Assembly: GCF_028288225.1 (NCBI RefSeq) | Contig: NZ_JAQBOC010000006.1 | Coordinates: 19,638 to 83,637, forward strand | Direction: 5' to 3' | Length of the DNA stretch: 64,000 bases | Source of the DNA: Mucilaginibacter sp. | Lineage (GTDB): Bacteria > Bacteroidota > Bacteroidia > Sphingobacteriales > Sphingobacteriaceae | Shown here: piece by piece, positions 17,601 through 24,595 of the stretch | How positions within the stretch are numbered: position 1 is the first letter of the stretch | How the letters are laid out: each line of letters starts with the position of its first letter | The notes under the pieces: model-generated | Told to the model about the DNA's origin: nothing | Databases searched by the model: none | Seen by the model: only the letters and a program-made list of their open reading frames with translations | Translations under genes and position numbers: made by a program

Positions 17601-17969
17601 CCTGATAACTACTTCGCCAATCGCTGTGGTATTGTCCACAAGCTTAGTATCCAGCTTCTGATCTTGACCGATCGAAAGCGTGAGGTTTTCCTGGATATTA
17701 TCCTTGTAACCAATAAAGGTTACTTTAAATGTGTACGGGCCGCCAACTCTTAAGTTTGGCAAGTTGAAACGACCATCCGTGCGTGTTACAGTTGAATACA
17801 CTGTACCCGTGGGCACATGTGTAATTGAAACGGTTGCTCCGGGTATAGGGCCTTTGCTATCGGAAACGATCCCGTTAACACTGGCGGTGGTAACACCCTG
17901 GGCTGATACATTTTTACTGATAAAAAATGTGATCCCGGCAAGTAAAATAAAAAGTAAAAACTTCCTCAT
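14622..17969 (-). CDS. TonB-dependent receptor with carboxypeptidase-like N-terminal domain (Oar-like)
   Basis: A 1115-residue outer-membrane receptor. It has a signal peptide (MRKFLLFILLAGITFF, cleavage after VSAQ) and a carboxypeptidase-regulatory-like domain at about 25-110 (GIVSDSKGPIPGATVSI). A TonB plug at about 115-235 (ISRNQIENLPTINRS, FTGAGVNTVVKSGTN) precedes a long beta-barrel ending in LRYIFN. The pattern is closest to the Oar-like receptors of Bacteroidota, whose ligands are often unknown. No SusD partner or degradative enzymes are adjacent, so a polysaccharide-locus role is not supported. A promoter candidate lies 39 bp upstream of the start. It is energised by TonB, possibly the tandem pair at 1-2.8 kb (inference). 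Confidence 0.93.
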   Translation of the reverse strand: MRKFLLFILLAGITFFISKNVSAQGVTTASVNGIVSDSKGPIPGATVSITHVPTGTVYSTVTRTDGRFNLPNLRVGGPYTFKVTFIGYKDNIQENLTLSIGQDQKLDTKLVDNTTAIGEVVIRGSQGKVINSSRTGARETISRNQIENLPTINRSLADFTKLTPSANGLSFGGRSSNFNNLTVDGALFNNSFGLSGTLGGQTGSQPISLDAIDQIQVDIAPYDVRQGNFTGAGVNTVVKSGTNTIKGTVYDYLRSTGLTGYNAAGKQITKTPFNYHQVGASIGGPIIKNKLFFFVSGEEERVSAPYSSYVATGSGASGNVSLADATTLDAIKKKLITDYGYNPGDYQGYNLATSSNKLTVKLDWNIDKNNVLSAKYFYLKSYADQPPSNSGTIGLNATTRSAGLNTLPFFGAGYRINNNFNIGIVELDSHISDKLSNRLTVGYSALRDFRASSGSSDIPMVDIGNGQVDAAGKIGALTTSFGYELFTADNLLNTNIAQFSDDLTLYAGKHEITFGTNDQIQSYTNGFAPDYNGQYTFYSAADFLANKPAASYAYRYSALPDGSFPYAKIKASIYSVYVQDKFHVTDRFLLTYGIRADYDVFPTSLAPNNNAAALTFQGGYANGIHVDPSKLPSNRVLVSPRVGFNWDVFGDQTTQVRGGSGIFAGTVPFVWISNQASNNGLLFSSGTVTTPGDPRLVFNPDVNHGRPVPTPGNTVAPNTSYELDVANPNLKYPEIWRTNLAVDHRLPGGIIATIEGAYTKDINAIYHQNLVLSNGSNTLDGPEGQIRYKNSNFTQPPSKGGTNTGVINAQNPIITGLYYMTNTSKGYSYFVTGQLQKSFSNGFYANVAYTHSGAKDVNDGGSTAATIWSTRYVAGNPNADNLSNSSFVQPNRIIASVFYKKEYAGHAATSVGLLFEMANNGAVSYLTGGDPNNDGATNDLMYVPKTQSDIILVPNNTDPTKGPVDTRDAATQWAQLNNFINQDKYLSKHRGEYTQRNGVILPYFKRLDLKIVQDFYVMVGKSKNTIEISFDMINVGNFINKDWGNYQTTFTGVNFGSVTILNYKGNVGGTATGRPTYSFPYLNAAKSTPVTESFVNGTSQLSRWQGQLGLRYIFN

Positions 17970-18389
17970 ACAATTTTGTTTTTGTTTAAAACCTAATTAA
18001 TTAGTCGCAAAGATAACTCATCCCATTACAGTCAATATTAAGTTTGTGTTAATATTTATTATATGTTTTTCAACAATAACGAATAATTCACATAGATTTT
18101 TTAATAAAGACCCATTATTTATACAATATTTCGCGATAAAGTGATTAATTATTAATATTTAGTTAAACCATGGTTTTTATAGATATTATGATTTACCGTT
18201 AACAATTACCTCAAGCTATAATTTTACCATTTGGTACCTTTTAGTTAGCTTTGGCGTCGAATTTAGCGATGGCACGCAGCAAAGCCAGTTAACTGAACAT
18301 AAAATTTTTGTTTCCGTTAAAAGGCAAAGCTTAATTATTTCTATTCTCAAAATACAAAAGGTCATTTTAAAAAACATTATAATCAAAAT
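17970..18389. other. AT-rich divergent spacer between the receptor and lpdA
   Basis: 420 bases without a supportable gene. The receptor side has a promoter candidate. The lpdA side has a TAGCTTTG element at 18246-18253 that matches the -7 consensus, but it is far (137 bp) from the start codon. Confidence 0.4.
18008..18035 (-). promoter_or_regulatory. Candidate promoter of the TonB-dependent receptor
   Basis: On the minus strand TTG (18033-18035) is followed after 17 bases by TATCTTTG (18008-18015), close to the Bacteroidota TTG/TAnnTTTG arrangement, 39 bp before the start codon. Confidence 0.5.
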
Positions 18390-19778
18390 ATGAACTACGA
18401 TTTAATTGTTATAGGTTCCGGTCCTGGTGGTTATGTAGCTGCTATCCGTGCTTCACAGTTGGGTTTAAAAACTGCTATAGTTGAAAAAGAGTCGCTTGGC
18501 GGCGTTTGTTTAAATTGGGGTTGTATCCCAACAAAAGCTTTGATAAAAAGCGCCGAGGTGTTTGAATACATCAACCATGCGGCAGAATATGGTATAAAGG
18601 TTGGCAGCAGTGAAATTGATTTCGAAGCCATGATAAAAAGAAGCCGTGGTGTTGCTGACGGTATGAGCAAAGGCGTTCAGTTTTTAATGAAGAAAAATAA
18701 GATAGATGTAGTTATGGGTACCGGCAAGCTGAAAAGCAAAGGCACCGTTACTGTAACTAACGCCACTGGCGTAGCCCAGGATATAACTGCAAAACATATA
18801 ATTTTAGCAACCGGTGGCCGCTCACGCGAACTGCCTAACCTTAAGCAGGATGGTAAAAAAGTAATAGGTTACCGCCAGGCGATGATATTACCTAAAAAAC
18901 CAGAATCAATGATAGTTGTTGGTTCAGGAGCCATAGGAATTGAATTTGCTTATGTATATAATGCAATAGGCACTAAAGTTACCGTAGTTGAATTTTTGGA
19001 TAACATTGTACCATTGGAGGACGAGGAAGTTTCGAAGCAGTTGGCACGTACACTTAAAAAGCAAGGTATCAATATCATGACAAGCGCTAATGTTGAGTCG
19101 GTTGATAGCAGTGGTGATATTTGCAAGGTACAAGTAAAAACCGCAACAGGTACAGAAACACTTGAAGCTGAAATAGTTTTATCAGCAATTGGCATTTCAA
19201 CAAATCTTGAAGGCATAGGACTTGAAGAAAACGGCGTGCAAACTGACAAGGGTAAAATTATAGTTGATGACTATTACAAAACCAACGTTGATGGTGTTTA
19301 TGCCATAGGCGATATTGTTAAAGGCCAGGCCCTTGCACACGTTGCATCGGCAGAAGGCATTATATGTGTTGAGAAAATTGCCGGCTTAAACCCTCATCCG
19401 TTAGATTATAATAACATGCCGGGCTGTACTTATTGCTCGCCTGAAGTTGCTTCTGTGGGCTATACCGAAAAAGCTGCAAAAGCTGCCGGTTATGAATTAA
19501 AAATTGGTAAGTTCCCATTCTCAGCATCGGGCAAGGCCAGCGCTGCAGGTGCAAAAGATGGTTTTGTAAAATTGATATTTGATGCTAAGTACGGTGAGTT
19601 TTTAGGAGCTCACATGATAGGCCATAATGTTACCGAAATGCTTGCCGAAGTAGTCACTGCACGCAAGTTGGAAGCTACCGGGCATGAGATCATAAAATCA
19701 GTACATCCGCACCCAACCATGAGCGAGGCTATTATGGAAGCTGCCGCTGATGCGTATGGTGAGGTGATACATTTGTAA
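18390..19778 (+). CDS. lpdA: Dihydrolipoyl dehydrogenase (E3)
   Basis: A 462-residue FAD flavoprotein that reoxidises dihydrolipoamide with NAD+ in the 2-oxo acid dehydrogenase complexes and glycine cleavage. It has the FAD-binding GSGPGGYVAA near the start and the redox-active disulfide Cys40/Cys45 in GGVCLNWGCIP. An NAD-binding GSGAIGIEFAY and a second FAD motif YAIGDI follow, and the C-terminal interface has the catalytic His in HPHPTMSE. Length is normal. It stands alone with no E1/E2 genes beside it, so it probably serves several complexes. A word-repeat hairpin lies right after the stop. Confidence 0.96.
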   Translation: MNYDLIVIGSGPGGYVAAIRASQLGLKTAIVEKESLGGVCLNWGCIPTKALIKSAEVFEYINHAAEYGIKVGSSEIDFEAMIKRSRGVADGMSKGVQFLMKKNKIDVVMGTGKLKSKGTVTVTNATGVAQDITAKHIILATGGRSRELPNLKQDGKKVIGYRQAMILPKKPESMIVVGSGAIGIEFAYVYNAIGTKVTVVEFLDNIVPLEDEEVSKQLARTLKKQGINIMTSANVESVDSSGDICKVQVKTATGTETLEAEIVLSAIGISTNLEGIGLEENGVQTDKGKIIVDDYYKTNVDGVYAIGDIVKGQALAHVASAEGIICVEKIAGLNPHPLDYNNMPGCTYCSPEVASVGYTEKAAKAAGYELKIGKFPFSASGKASAAGAKDGFVKLIFDAKYGEFLGAHMIGHNVTEMLAEVVTARKLEATGHEIIKSVHPHPTMSEAIMEAAADAYGEVIHL

Positions 19779-19782
19779 TTTT

Positions 19783-19858
19783 CAGTCCATGGACCATGGT
19801 CGATAGTCAATAGTTTTTTGGCTTCCGACCATGGACTATCGACTATGGACTATGGACC
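19783..19858. repeat. GACTATGG/CCATGG word repeat with inverted arm
   Basis: The left arm (19783-19813) carries GTCCATGGACCATGGTCGAT words and the right arm (19826-19858) the complementary GACTATCGACTATGGACTAT words, around a 12-bp T-rich spacer. It lies between convergent lpdA and the methyltransferase gene and encodes the last ~8 residues of the latter. Confidence 0.7.
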
Positions 19859-20372
19859 TATAAAAGTCCCACAAAACAATTCCCGCTGATACTACTATAT
19901 TAAAAGAGTGTTTTGTTCCAAATTGAGGGATCTCGATGCATGCATCAATATTTGCCATTACTTCTTCACTTACACCATTTACCTCGTTTCCAAAAACAAG
20001 GGCATATTTTACGCCTTCGGCCGGTGAAAATTCATTCAGCATTACACTATTTTGTGCCTGTTCAACCGCTATAATAGCATACCCCTCATTACGTAATTGT
20101 TCTATAGCTTTTAAAGGGGTTTCAAAATACTTCCAGTTAATTGATTGTGTAGCGCCTAATGCCGTCTTTTCTATTTCACGATGAGGCGGACACGCGGTTA
20201 TACCGCAAAGGCAGATCTGCTCAACTGCAAATCCATCTGCAGTACGAAAAATGGAGCCTATATTATGCATGCTCCGCACATTATCAAGCACAACAGCAAC
20301 CGGAAACTTCTCCATAGCTTTAAATTCAGCTACGGAAGCACGGTTTAGTTCATCAAGTTTTAGTTTCTTCAT
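19836..20372 (-). CDS. SpoU/TrmH-family RNA 2'-O-methyltransferase
   Basis: A 178-residue SPOUT methyltransferase that would add a 2'-O-methyl group to rRNA or tRNA using SAM. The three SpoU motifs are clear: motif 1 NVRSMHNIGSIFRTADG (about 31-47, catalytic Asn/Arg), motif 2 LVFGNEVNGV (about 124-133) and motif 3 IEIPQFGTKHSFNIVVSA (about 147-164), which forms the knotted SAM site. It lacks the usual N-terminal RNA-binding domain of RlmB. The target is unknown. The final residues YRSIVHSR are encoded by the spacer's word repeat, so the original C-terminus was probably different. It is next to galK in the same direction. Confidence 0.88.
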   Translation of the reverse strand: MKKLKLDELNRASVAEFKAMEKFPVAVVLDNVRSMHNIGSIFRTADGFAVEQICLCGITACPPHREIEKTALGATQSINWKYFETPLKAIEQLRNEGYAIIAVEQAQNSVMLNEFSPAEGVKYALVFGNEVNGVSEEVMANIDACIEIPQFGTKHSFNIVVSAGIVLWDFYRSIVHSR

Positions 20373-20460
20373 TTCAGCAAAAGGCTTAAAGCAAAAAGCC
20401 GAAAGCCATTAATACAATTATAATTCTTTTTCTCAGCTTTAAGCTTTGGTCTTTTTGCTT
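20373..20460. repeat. AAAGCAAAAAGC word repeat with inverted arm
   Basis: GGCTTAAAGCAAAAAGCCGAAAGCC words at the left (20382-20407) face the complement (TTTAAGCTTTGG, TTTTTGCTTTCAGC) at the right (20436-20460). The right arm overlaps the galK 3' end. Related words occur at 45841-45940 and 49560-49600. Confidence 0.6.
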
Positions 20461-21617
20461 TCAGCTAAAAGTTCCCCTACTCCACCGCCAATAAGTGAGC
20501 TGTATACAGATGGGGCATAACCAATTTTGCTGATGTAATACGCGATAACTTTTTGGCTAAAGCTCTCAAAAGCGCTTTCTTTAACTAAAGCTATGGCGCA
20601 ACCTCCAAAGCCGGCTCCTGTCATACGGGCACCTGCCACATTGGTATCAGTTTTACAATATTCGGCAACGGCATCCAATTCTTTACCGCTAACTTCATAG
20701 AGATCACGTAAGGAATTGTGCGAGGCATACATTAACCTGCCAAACTCATCTAAATCATTTTGGCTAAGGGCAACGGCGGCAAGCTTAACCCGGTCATTCT
20801 CTTCAATAACATGTTTGGCCCGTTTGTATATTATTTCATCAGTAATTAAATTACTATGTTTGTTAAAGGTTTCCGTATCAATATCACACAGATTATTGAT
20901 ATCCAGTTGCTGCTGCAGCGCAGTCAAAGCCGCCTGGCATTCCTCCACCCGTTCGTTATACTTTGATTCGGCCAGCTTACGGGGTTTATTGGTATTTATA
21001 ATGGCTAAAATGTATTCACCTAAATTACTGTCAACAGCCTGGTAATCCAGTGTATCGCAATTTAACATAAGGGCCTTGTTTTTTTCACCAAAGGCTACTG
21101 CAAACTGATCCATTATGCCGCAGTTTACCCCAATAAAATTATTTTCGACCGATTTGGACAGTTTCACCAGGTCGAGCTTTGAATAGCCGCTGTTCATCAG
21201 GTTATTTAGTGCAAAAGCAGTAACCACTTCAATAGAAGCAGATGACGACAAGCCTGAGCTGATGGGAATATCACCATAAAAAAGCAGATCCAAACCCCGA
21301 ACAGGGCGACCATCTTTTAAAAAATATTCAATAACGCCAAGCGGGTAATTAAACCAGTACTCCCCTGTTTTACTGTAATCGTCCTGCACAGGAATATCCA
21401 GCTTATCTTCAAAATTCAAACTCCTGAACCTGAAGATGCCATCCTTATTAGGCGAAACAAGTAAATAAGTTCCAAAAGTGATTGCGCAAGGCATTACCAG
21501 TCCGCCATTATAATCAATATGCTCGCCTATCAGGTTTACGCGACCGGGAGAAAAGTAAGCATTTTCGGCTTCTTTATTGTATATTTTATTAAACTCCTGC
21601 GCAAGAAAGTGCTTCAT
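20439..21617 (-). CDS. galK: Galactokinase
   Basis: A 392-residue GHMP kinase that phosphorylates galactose to galactose 1-phosphate in the Leloir pathway. It has the galactokinase signature GRVNLIGEHIDYNGG (25-39), the phosphate-binding GLSSSASIEV and the C-terminal GHMP motif GARMTGAGFGGCA. A catalytic Asp is expected in CGIMDQFA, where MDQF is seen. No galT, galE or galM is adjacent. The terminal residues AESKKTKA fall in the AAAGC word repeat, so the last few residues may be repeat-derived. The start ATG at 21617 leads straight into conserved sequence. Confidence 0.95.
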   Translation of the reverse strand: MKHFLAQEFNKIYNKEAENAYFSPGRVNLIGEHIDYNGGLVMPCAITFGTYLLVSPNKDGIFRFRSLNFEDKLDIPVQDDYSKTGEYWFNYPLGVIEYFLKDGRPVRGLDLLFYGDIPISSGLSSSASIEVVTAFALNNLMNSGYSKLDLVKLSKSVENNFIGVNCGIMDQFAVAFGEKNKALMLNCDTLDYQAVDSNLGEYILAIINTNKPRKLAESKYNERVEECQAALTALQQQLDINNLCDIDTETFNKHSNLITDEIIYKRAKHVIEENDRVKLAAVALSQNDLDEFGRLMYASHNSLRDLYEVSGKELDAVAEYCKTDTNVAGARMTGAGFGGCAIALVKESAFESFSQKVIAYYISKIGYAPSVYSSLIGGGVGELLAESKKTKA

Positions 21618-21761
21618 TTAGAATTTGTAATTGGTTGAAAGAGCAAATATGCAAAAAATGTAATATTAACAGTTATTATTCTTTTTTATTTTAATATTGT
21701 TACTTAAAATTCTTTTAATTAAGCACTTTGGACTTAATTTGCTTCATTAAATATTATAAAC

Positions 21762-22055
21762 ATGAACCAATATCTTGTTACTGCTTACGATTTTACCGAT
21801 GCCGAAGCTTTGCCACGCCGCATGAGTGTGCGCCCGCATCATTTGGACGCAGCTGCTGAACTGAAAAAAAACGGCAATTATGTTTTAGGGGGAGCCGTCC
21901 TAAATGATGAAGGTAAAATGATTGGCTCAGTAATGATCCTTCAATTTGAAACTGAAGAGGAACTGGAAGCCTGGAAACAAGGTGAGCCCTACATTACCCA
22001 GGGAATTTGGGAATCGGTTGATGTAAAACCGTTTAAGGTTGCCAGTGTGGGATAA
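21762..22055 (+). CDS. YciI-family protein
   Basis: A 97-residue protein of the YCII-related family: MNQYLVTAYDFTD, the conserved RPHHLDAAAELKKNGNYVLGG and a C-terminal YITQGIWESVDVKPF. The family has a ferredoxin-like dimeric fold with a conserved His/Asp pair. Its cellular role is mostly unknown and some members are proposed dehydrochlorinase-like enzymes. It is a single-gene unit between divergent galK and a convergent lipoprotein gene. Confidence 0.88.
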   Translation: MNQYLVTAYDFTDAEALPRRMSVRPHHLDAAAELKKNGNYVLGGAVLNDEGKMIGSVMILQFETEEELEAWKQGEPYITQGIWESVDVKPFKVASVG

Positions 22056-22159
22056 GAAAGGCTAAACTATGAGCTTTTAGGGCTTACTGAATTATTAAAT
22101 GGCCTCCTGGTTGTAAATACCGGGCGGCCACTTAATATTATTTAAAAAACCTTTACAGG

Positions 22160-22906
22160 TTAAACCTTGGTTTTTTCTCCTGTAGTAAGGTCAACCGTGT
22201 ATATTGTTCCATTAATTGTCAGTTTGGCGGTACCATCACCATTGAAAACAAGTGTGCCGGTAAAGCTGAAATTACCTTTTTTCGGAACGCTGCCGTTTAA
22301 ACTAAATGTAGCGGTACCACTGGCGATGGTTCGTGCCGGTTTACGAAATTTCAAGTCTTTGACTTCTATAGTAAGGTTACTGTTACCATGGTTAGTAGTA
22401 TCAATTTTTGAAACAAATGATCCGTTACGTAAAAAGGTTCCGTTAAAAACGTAAGCAGTTGCAGTTGGGGTTAAACCGGCAAGCCTGAAAATTAAATTAC
22501 CTGTATTGGCAGATGAAATATGCGGGCCGCTAAAATTGCCGCTGTAGTTAACTTTCCCTGTAATATTATCGGGGATGTTATTACTGTTGCAATTTAAAGT
22601 ATAGGAATATCCTAAGCCATAGCTATAGCTGACAGGAGCCCCGGCTCCGCTTTTTTTTGTAATTGTATCTGTTTTCGTGCTTCCGCAGGCAAGGTGCGTA
22701 TCCATATAAACTTTAGACTGTACAGCAACATCATCACTTATACTTGCGAATCCGTTTGAATTAACCGATAAAGACCCGGCAACCATATCTGCTGCGTCAG
22801 CACCTGAAACATTAGCGGTGATTTTTTGTGACGGGTTATCAGTTTTTTTACATGCCACTGCTCCGGCCAATAGCAAAATCATGATGGAAAGTTTAATTTT
22901 TTTCAT
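22160..22906 (-). CDS. Lipoprotein of unknown function
   Basis: A 248-residue protein with a lipoprotein signal (MKKIKLSIMILLLAGAVAC, lipid-modified Cys19, followed by KK). Lys right after the Cys does not match the common surface-export signal of Bacteroidota lipoproteins, so a periplasmic outer-membrane face is plausible. The mature region is Ser/Thr/Asn/Gly-rich and beta-strand-like, with repeats of the type KVNYSGNFSGP, TAYVFNGTFLRNGSF and FSFTGTLVFNGDGTAKLTINGT, which suggests a beta-solenoid or immunoglobulin-like fold. I do not recognise the family. Confidence 0.75.
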   Translation of the reverse strand: MKKIKLSIMILLLAGAVACKKTDNPSQKITANVSGADAADMVAGSLSVNSNGFASISDDVAVQSKVYMDTHLACGSTKTDTITKKSGAGAPVSYSYGLGYSYTLNCNSNNIPDNITGKVNYSGNFSGPHISSANTGNLIFRLAGLTPTATAYVFNGTFLRNGSFVSKIDTTNHGNSNLTIEVKDLKFRKPARTIASGTATFSLNGSVPKKGNFSFTGTLVFNGDGTAKLTINGTIYTVDLTTGEKTKV

Positions 22907-22992
22907 AACTAATTCATACGTTTTAACAAGAAGTTTTGTTGCATTTTAATTATTTAAAATTGAGTTGCTTTAACCGATTAAAGAAAACATTA

Positions 22993-23031
22993 AAAAAGGC
23001 TTTAAAATCCGCATGGTTTTAAAGCCTTTTT
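22993..23031 (-). terminator. Terminator after the aldo/keto reductase
   Basis: A perfect 15-bp stem (AAAAAGGCTTTAAAA at 22993-23007 with 23017-23031) and a 9-base loop. The T-run on the minus strand fits termination of the aldo/keto reductase transcript. Confidence 0.85.
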
Positions 23032-23065
23032 ACATTTCACGAGCTTTTCATGATTTGATTATCAA

Positions 23066-23929
23066 TCATTTGGGATCTATGCTATTTAGTTCCTGAATAT
23101 CATCTTCTGCAAGTTCAAGGGAAGCTGCACTAACGTTTTCTTCCAAATGTTTTACGCTTGATGTTCCGGGGATCAGCAAAATATTATCCGAATGATTAAG
23201 CAGCCAGTTTAAAGCTACCTGGTGAACAGTGGCATTGTGCTTATCGGCTATCTGTTTTAGTTTATCCTGACTTGCTACGTTGCCTGCATTAAGCGGGAAC
23301 CATGGAATAAACGCAATTTTATGTGCTTTGCAATGTTGCAGCACATGCTCCCATTTACGATTATCAACACTGTACATATTTTGTACAGATACAACTTCAA
23401 AGTATTCCTGCGCCTTTTTAATAATGTCGACATCAACCTCTGATAAGCCTATGTGTTTTATCAGCCCTTCGTCCTGTGCCTGCCGTAAAAACTCAAAACT
23501 TTCTTCAGCCGGAACAATCGGATCTATCCGGTGAAGCTGGTAAAGATCTATCTGCCCGAGCTTTAAACGTTTAAGACTACCCTCAAGTGCTTTTTTCAAA
23601 TGATCGGGCTTTGCATTTATAGGCCATTCATCAGGTCCGGTGCGCAGCAATCCACCCTTAGTGGCTATTACCAGCTCGGCAGGATAAGGATAAAGCGCTT
23701 TAGCAATTAGCTCCTCTGACACATACGGACCGTAACTATCAGCAGTATCAATAAAATTTACGCCAAGCTCTACAGCACGCTGCAAAACCTTTATGGCTTC
23801 GGCCTCATCTTTTGGTGGCCCCCAGATACCCTTGCCTGTAATACGCATGGCGCCATAACCCATTCTGTTAATTGTTAGTTCGCCACCTATCGTAAAAGTT
23901 TTTTCGGATGTAATTAATGAGTTATTCAT
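23066..23929 (-). CDS. Aldo/keto reductase
   Basis: About 287 residues from ATG 23929, where MNNSLITSEKTFTIGG leads into the conserved barrel. The open frame extends 51 codons further upstream through unlikely AT-rich sequence, so the later start is preferred. The AKR catalytic tetrad is visible: Asp and Tyr in FIDTADSYGPY, Lys in VIATKGG and His in YQLHRIDP. The NADPH-binding LLIPGTSSVKHLEEN is near the C-terminus. The closest style is the oxidoreductases of the AKR/YajO-like class acting on small aldehydes. The substrate is unknown. Confidence 0.9.
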   Translation of the reverse strand: MNNSLITSEKTFTIGGELTINRMGYGAMRITGKGIWGPPKDEAEAIKVLQRAVELGVNFIDTADSYGPYVSEELIAKALYPYPAELVIATKGGLLRTGPDEWPINAKPDHLKKALEGSLKRLKLGQIDLYQLHRIDPIVPAEESFEFLRQAQDEGLIKHIGLSEVDVDIIKKAQEYFEVVSVQNMYSVDNRKWEHVLQHCKAHKIAFIPWFPLNAGNVASQDKLKQIADKHNATVHQVALNWLLNHSDNILLIPGTSSVKHLEENVSAASLELAEDDIQELNSIDPK

Positions 23930-24025
23930 ATCGATTGCGTTTTGGTAAAAAATATTAACGCAATTTCTCGTTATTTGTTCTTCACTCAACATTAAAAAGT
24001 CGTTTCTAAACGTTCGCCATAAATC

Positions 24026-24057
24026 AAATAGTAGTATCTTGAAATAGTAGTATCTTG
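24026..24057. repeat. Perfect 16-bp tandem duplication in a promoter region
   Basis: The 16-mer AAATAGTAGTATCTTG occurs twice head to tail (24026-24041, 24042-24057), 24 bp before the DUF6526 gene. Each copy includes TATCTTG, similar to a -7 element. Confidence 0.6.
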
Positions 24058-24080
24058 GCCTAAATAAAAAAATAATTAAC

Positions 24081-24515
24081 ATGTTAGCGCAAAATAACGC
24101 CCATCACGCCCGTTACGTAAAAGGATATCACTTTGTACTTAGTGCTTTTCTTCTTATCGGCACCATTACAGCCCTGGTAAATTTATATTTACAGTGGGCA
24201 GCACATTATGATATGTTGAATTCCATATTAATAGCTCTTCTTTTTATTTGTGGCCTTTTCGTTTTTTACTACATGCGGCAATTCCCTTTAAGGGCACAAG
24301 ACAGAGCCATCCGTGCCGAAGAAAGTCTCAGGCATTTTATATTAACGCACAAACCTCTTGACAGCAGGGTTACCATGAACCAGATTATTGCACTGCGCTT
24401 CGCGCCCGACGAGGAGTTTATTGTGCTTGCTGACAGAGCTGCAAAGGAAAATCTGTCCTCTGCCGAGATTAAAAAAGAAATTAAAAAATGGCGGGCAGAC
24501 CATCACAGGATGTGA
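24081..24515 (+). CDS. DUF6526-family membrane protein
   Basis: A 144-residue protein with two membrane helices (about 19-37 and 47-65), then a charged cytoplasmic part (MRQFPLRAQDRAIRAEESLRH, RVTMNQIIALRFAPDEEF, SSAEIKKEIKKWRADHHRM). This fits DUF6526, a small Bacteroidota membrane family with no assigned activity. It is divergent from the aldo/keto reductase and ends at a strong bidirectional terminator. Confidence 0.8.
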   Translation: MLAQNNAHHARYVKGYHFVLSAFLLIGTITALVNLYLQWAAHYDMLNSILIALLFICGLFVFYYMRQFPLRAQDRAIRAEESLRHFILTHKPLDSRVTMNQIIALRFAPDEEFIVLADRAAKENLSSAEIKKEIKKWRADHHRM

Positions 24516-24538
24516 TTTGTCAAAAGCCAGAAAACTAA

Positions 24539-24590
24539 ATAAACAAAAAAGGCGTCCGTAAATCGTAAATCAGGCGCCTTTTTTGTTTAT
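24539..24590. terminator. Bidirectional terminator
   Basis: Perfect 16-bp arms ATAAACAAAAAAGGCG (24539-24554) and CGCCTTTTTTGTTTAT (24575-24590) between the convergent DUF6526 and DUF6600 genes. Confidence 0.87.
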
Positions 24591-24595
24591 GATCG

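Noticed and set aside
14622..17969. Polysaccharide utilisation locus around the TonB-dependent receptor
   Set aside because: There is no SusD-like lipoprotein, glycoside hydrolase or hybrid regulator beside it.
23930..24082. 51-codon N-terminal extension of the aldo/keto reductase
   Set aside because: AT-rich Phe/Tyr/Leu-rich lead without conservation, and it would overlap the divergent DUF6526 start.
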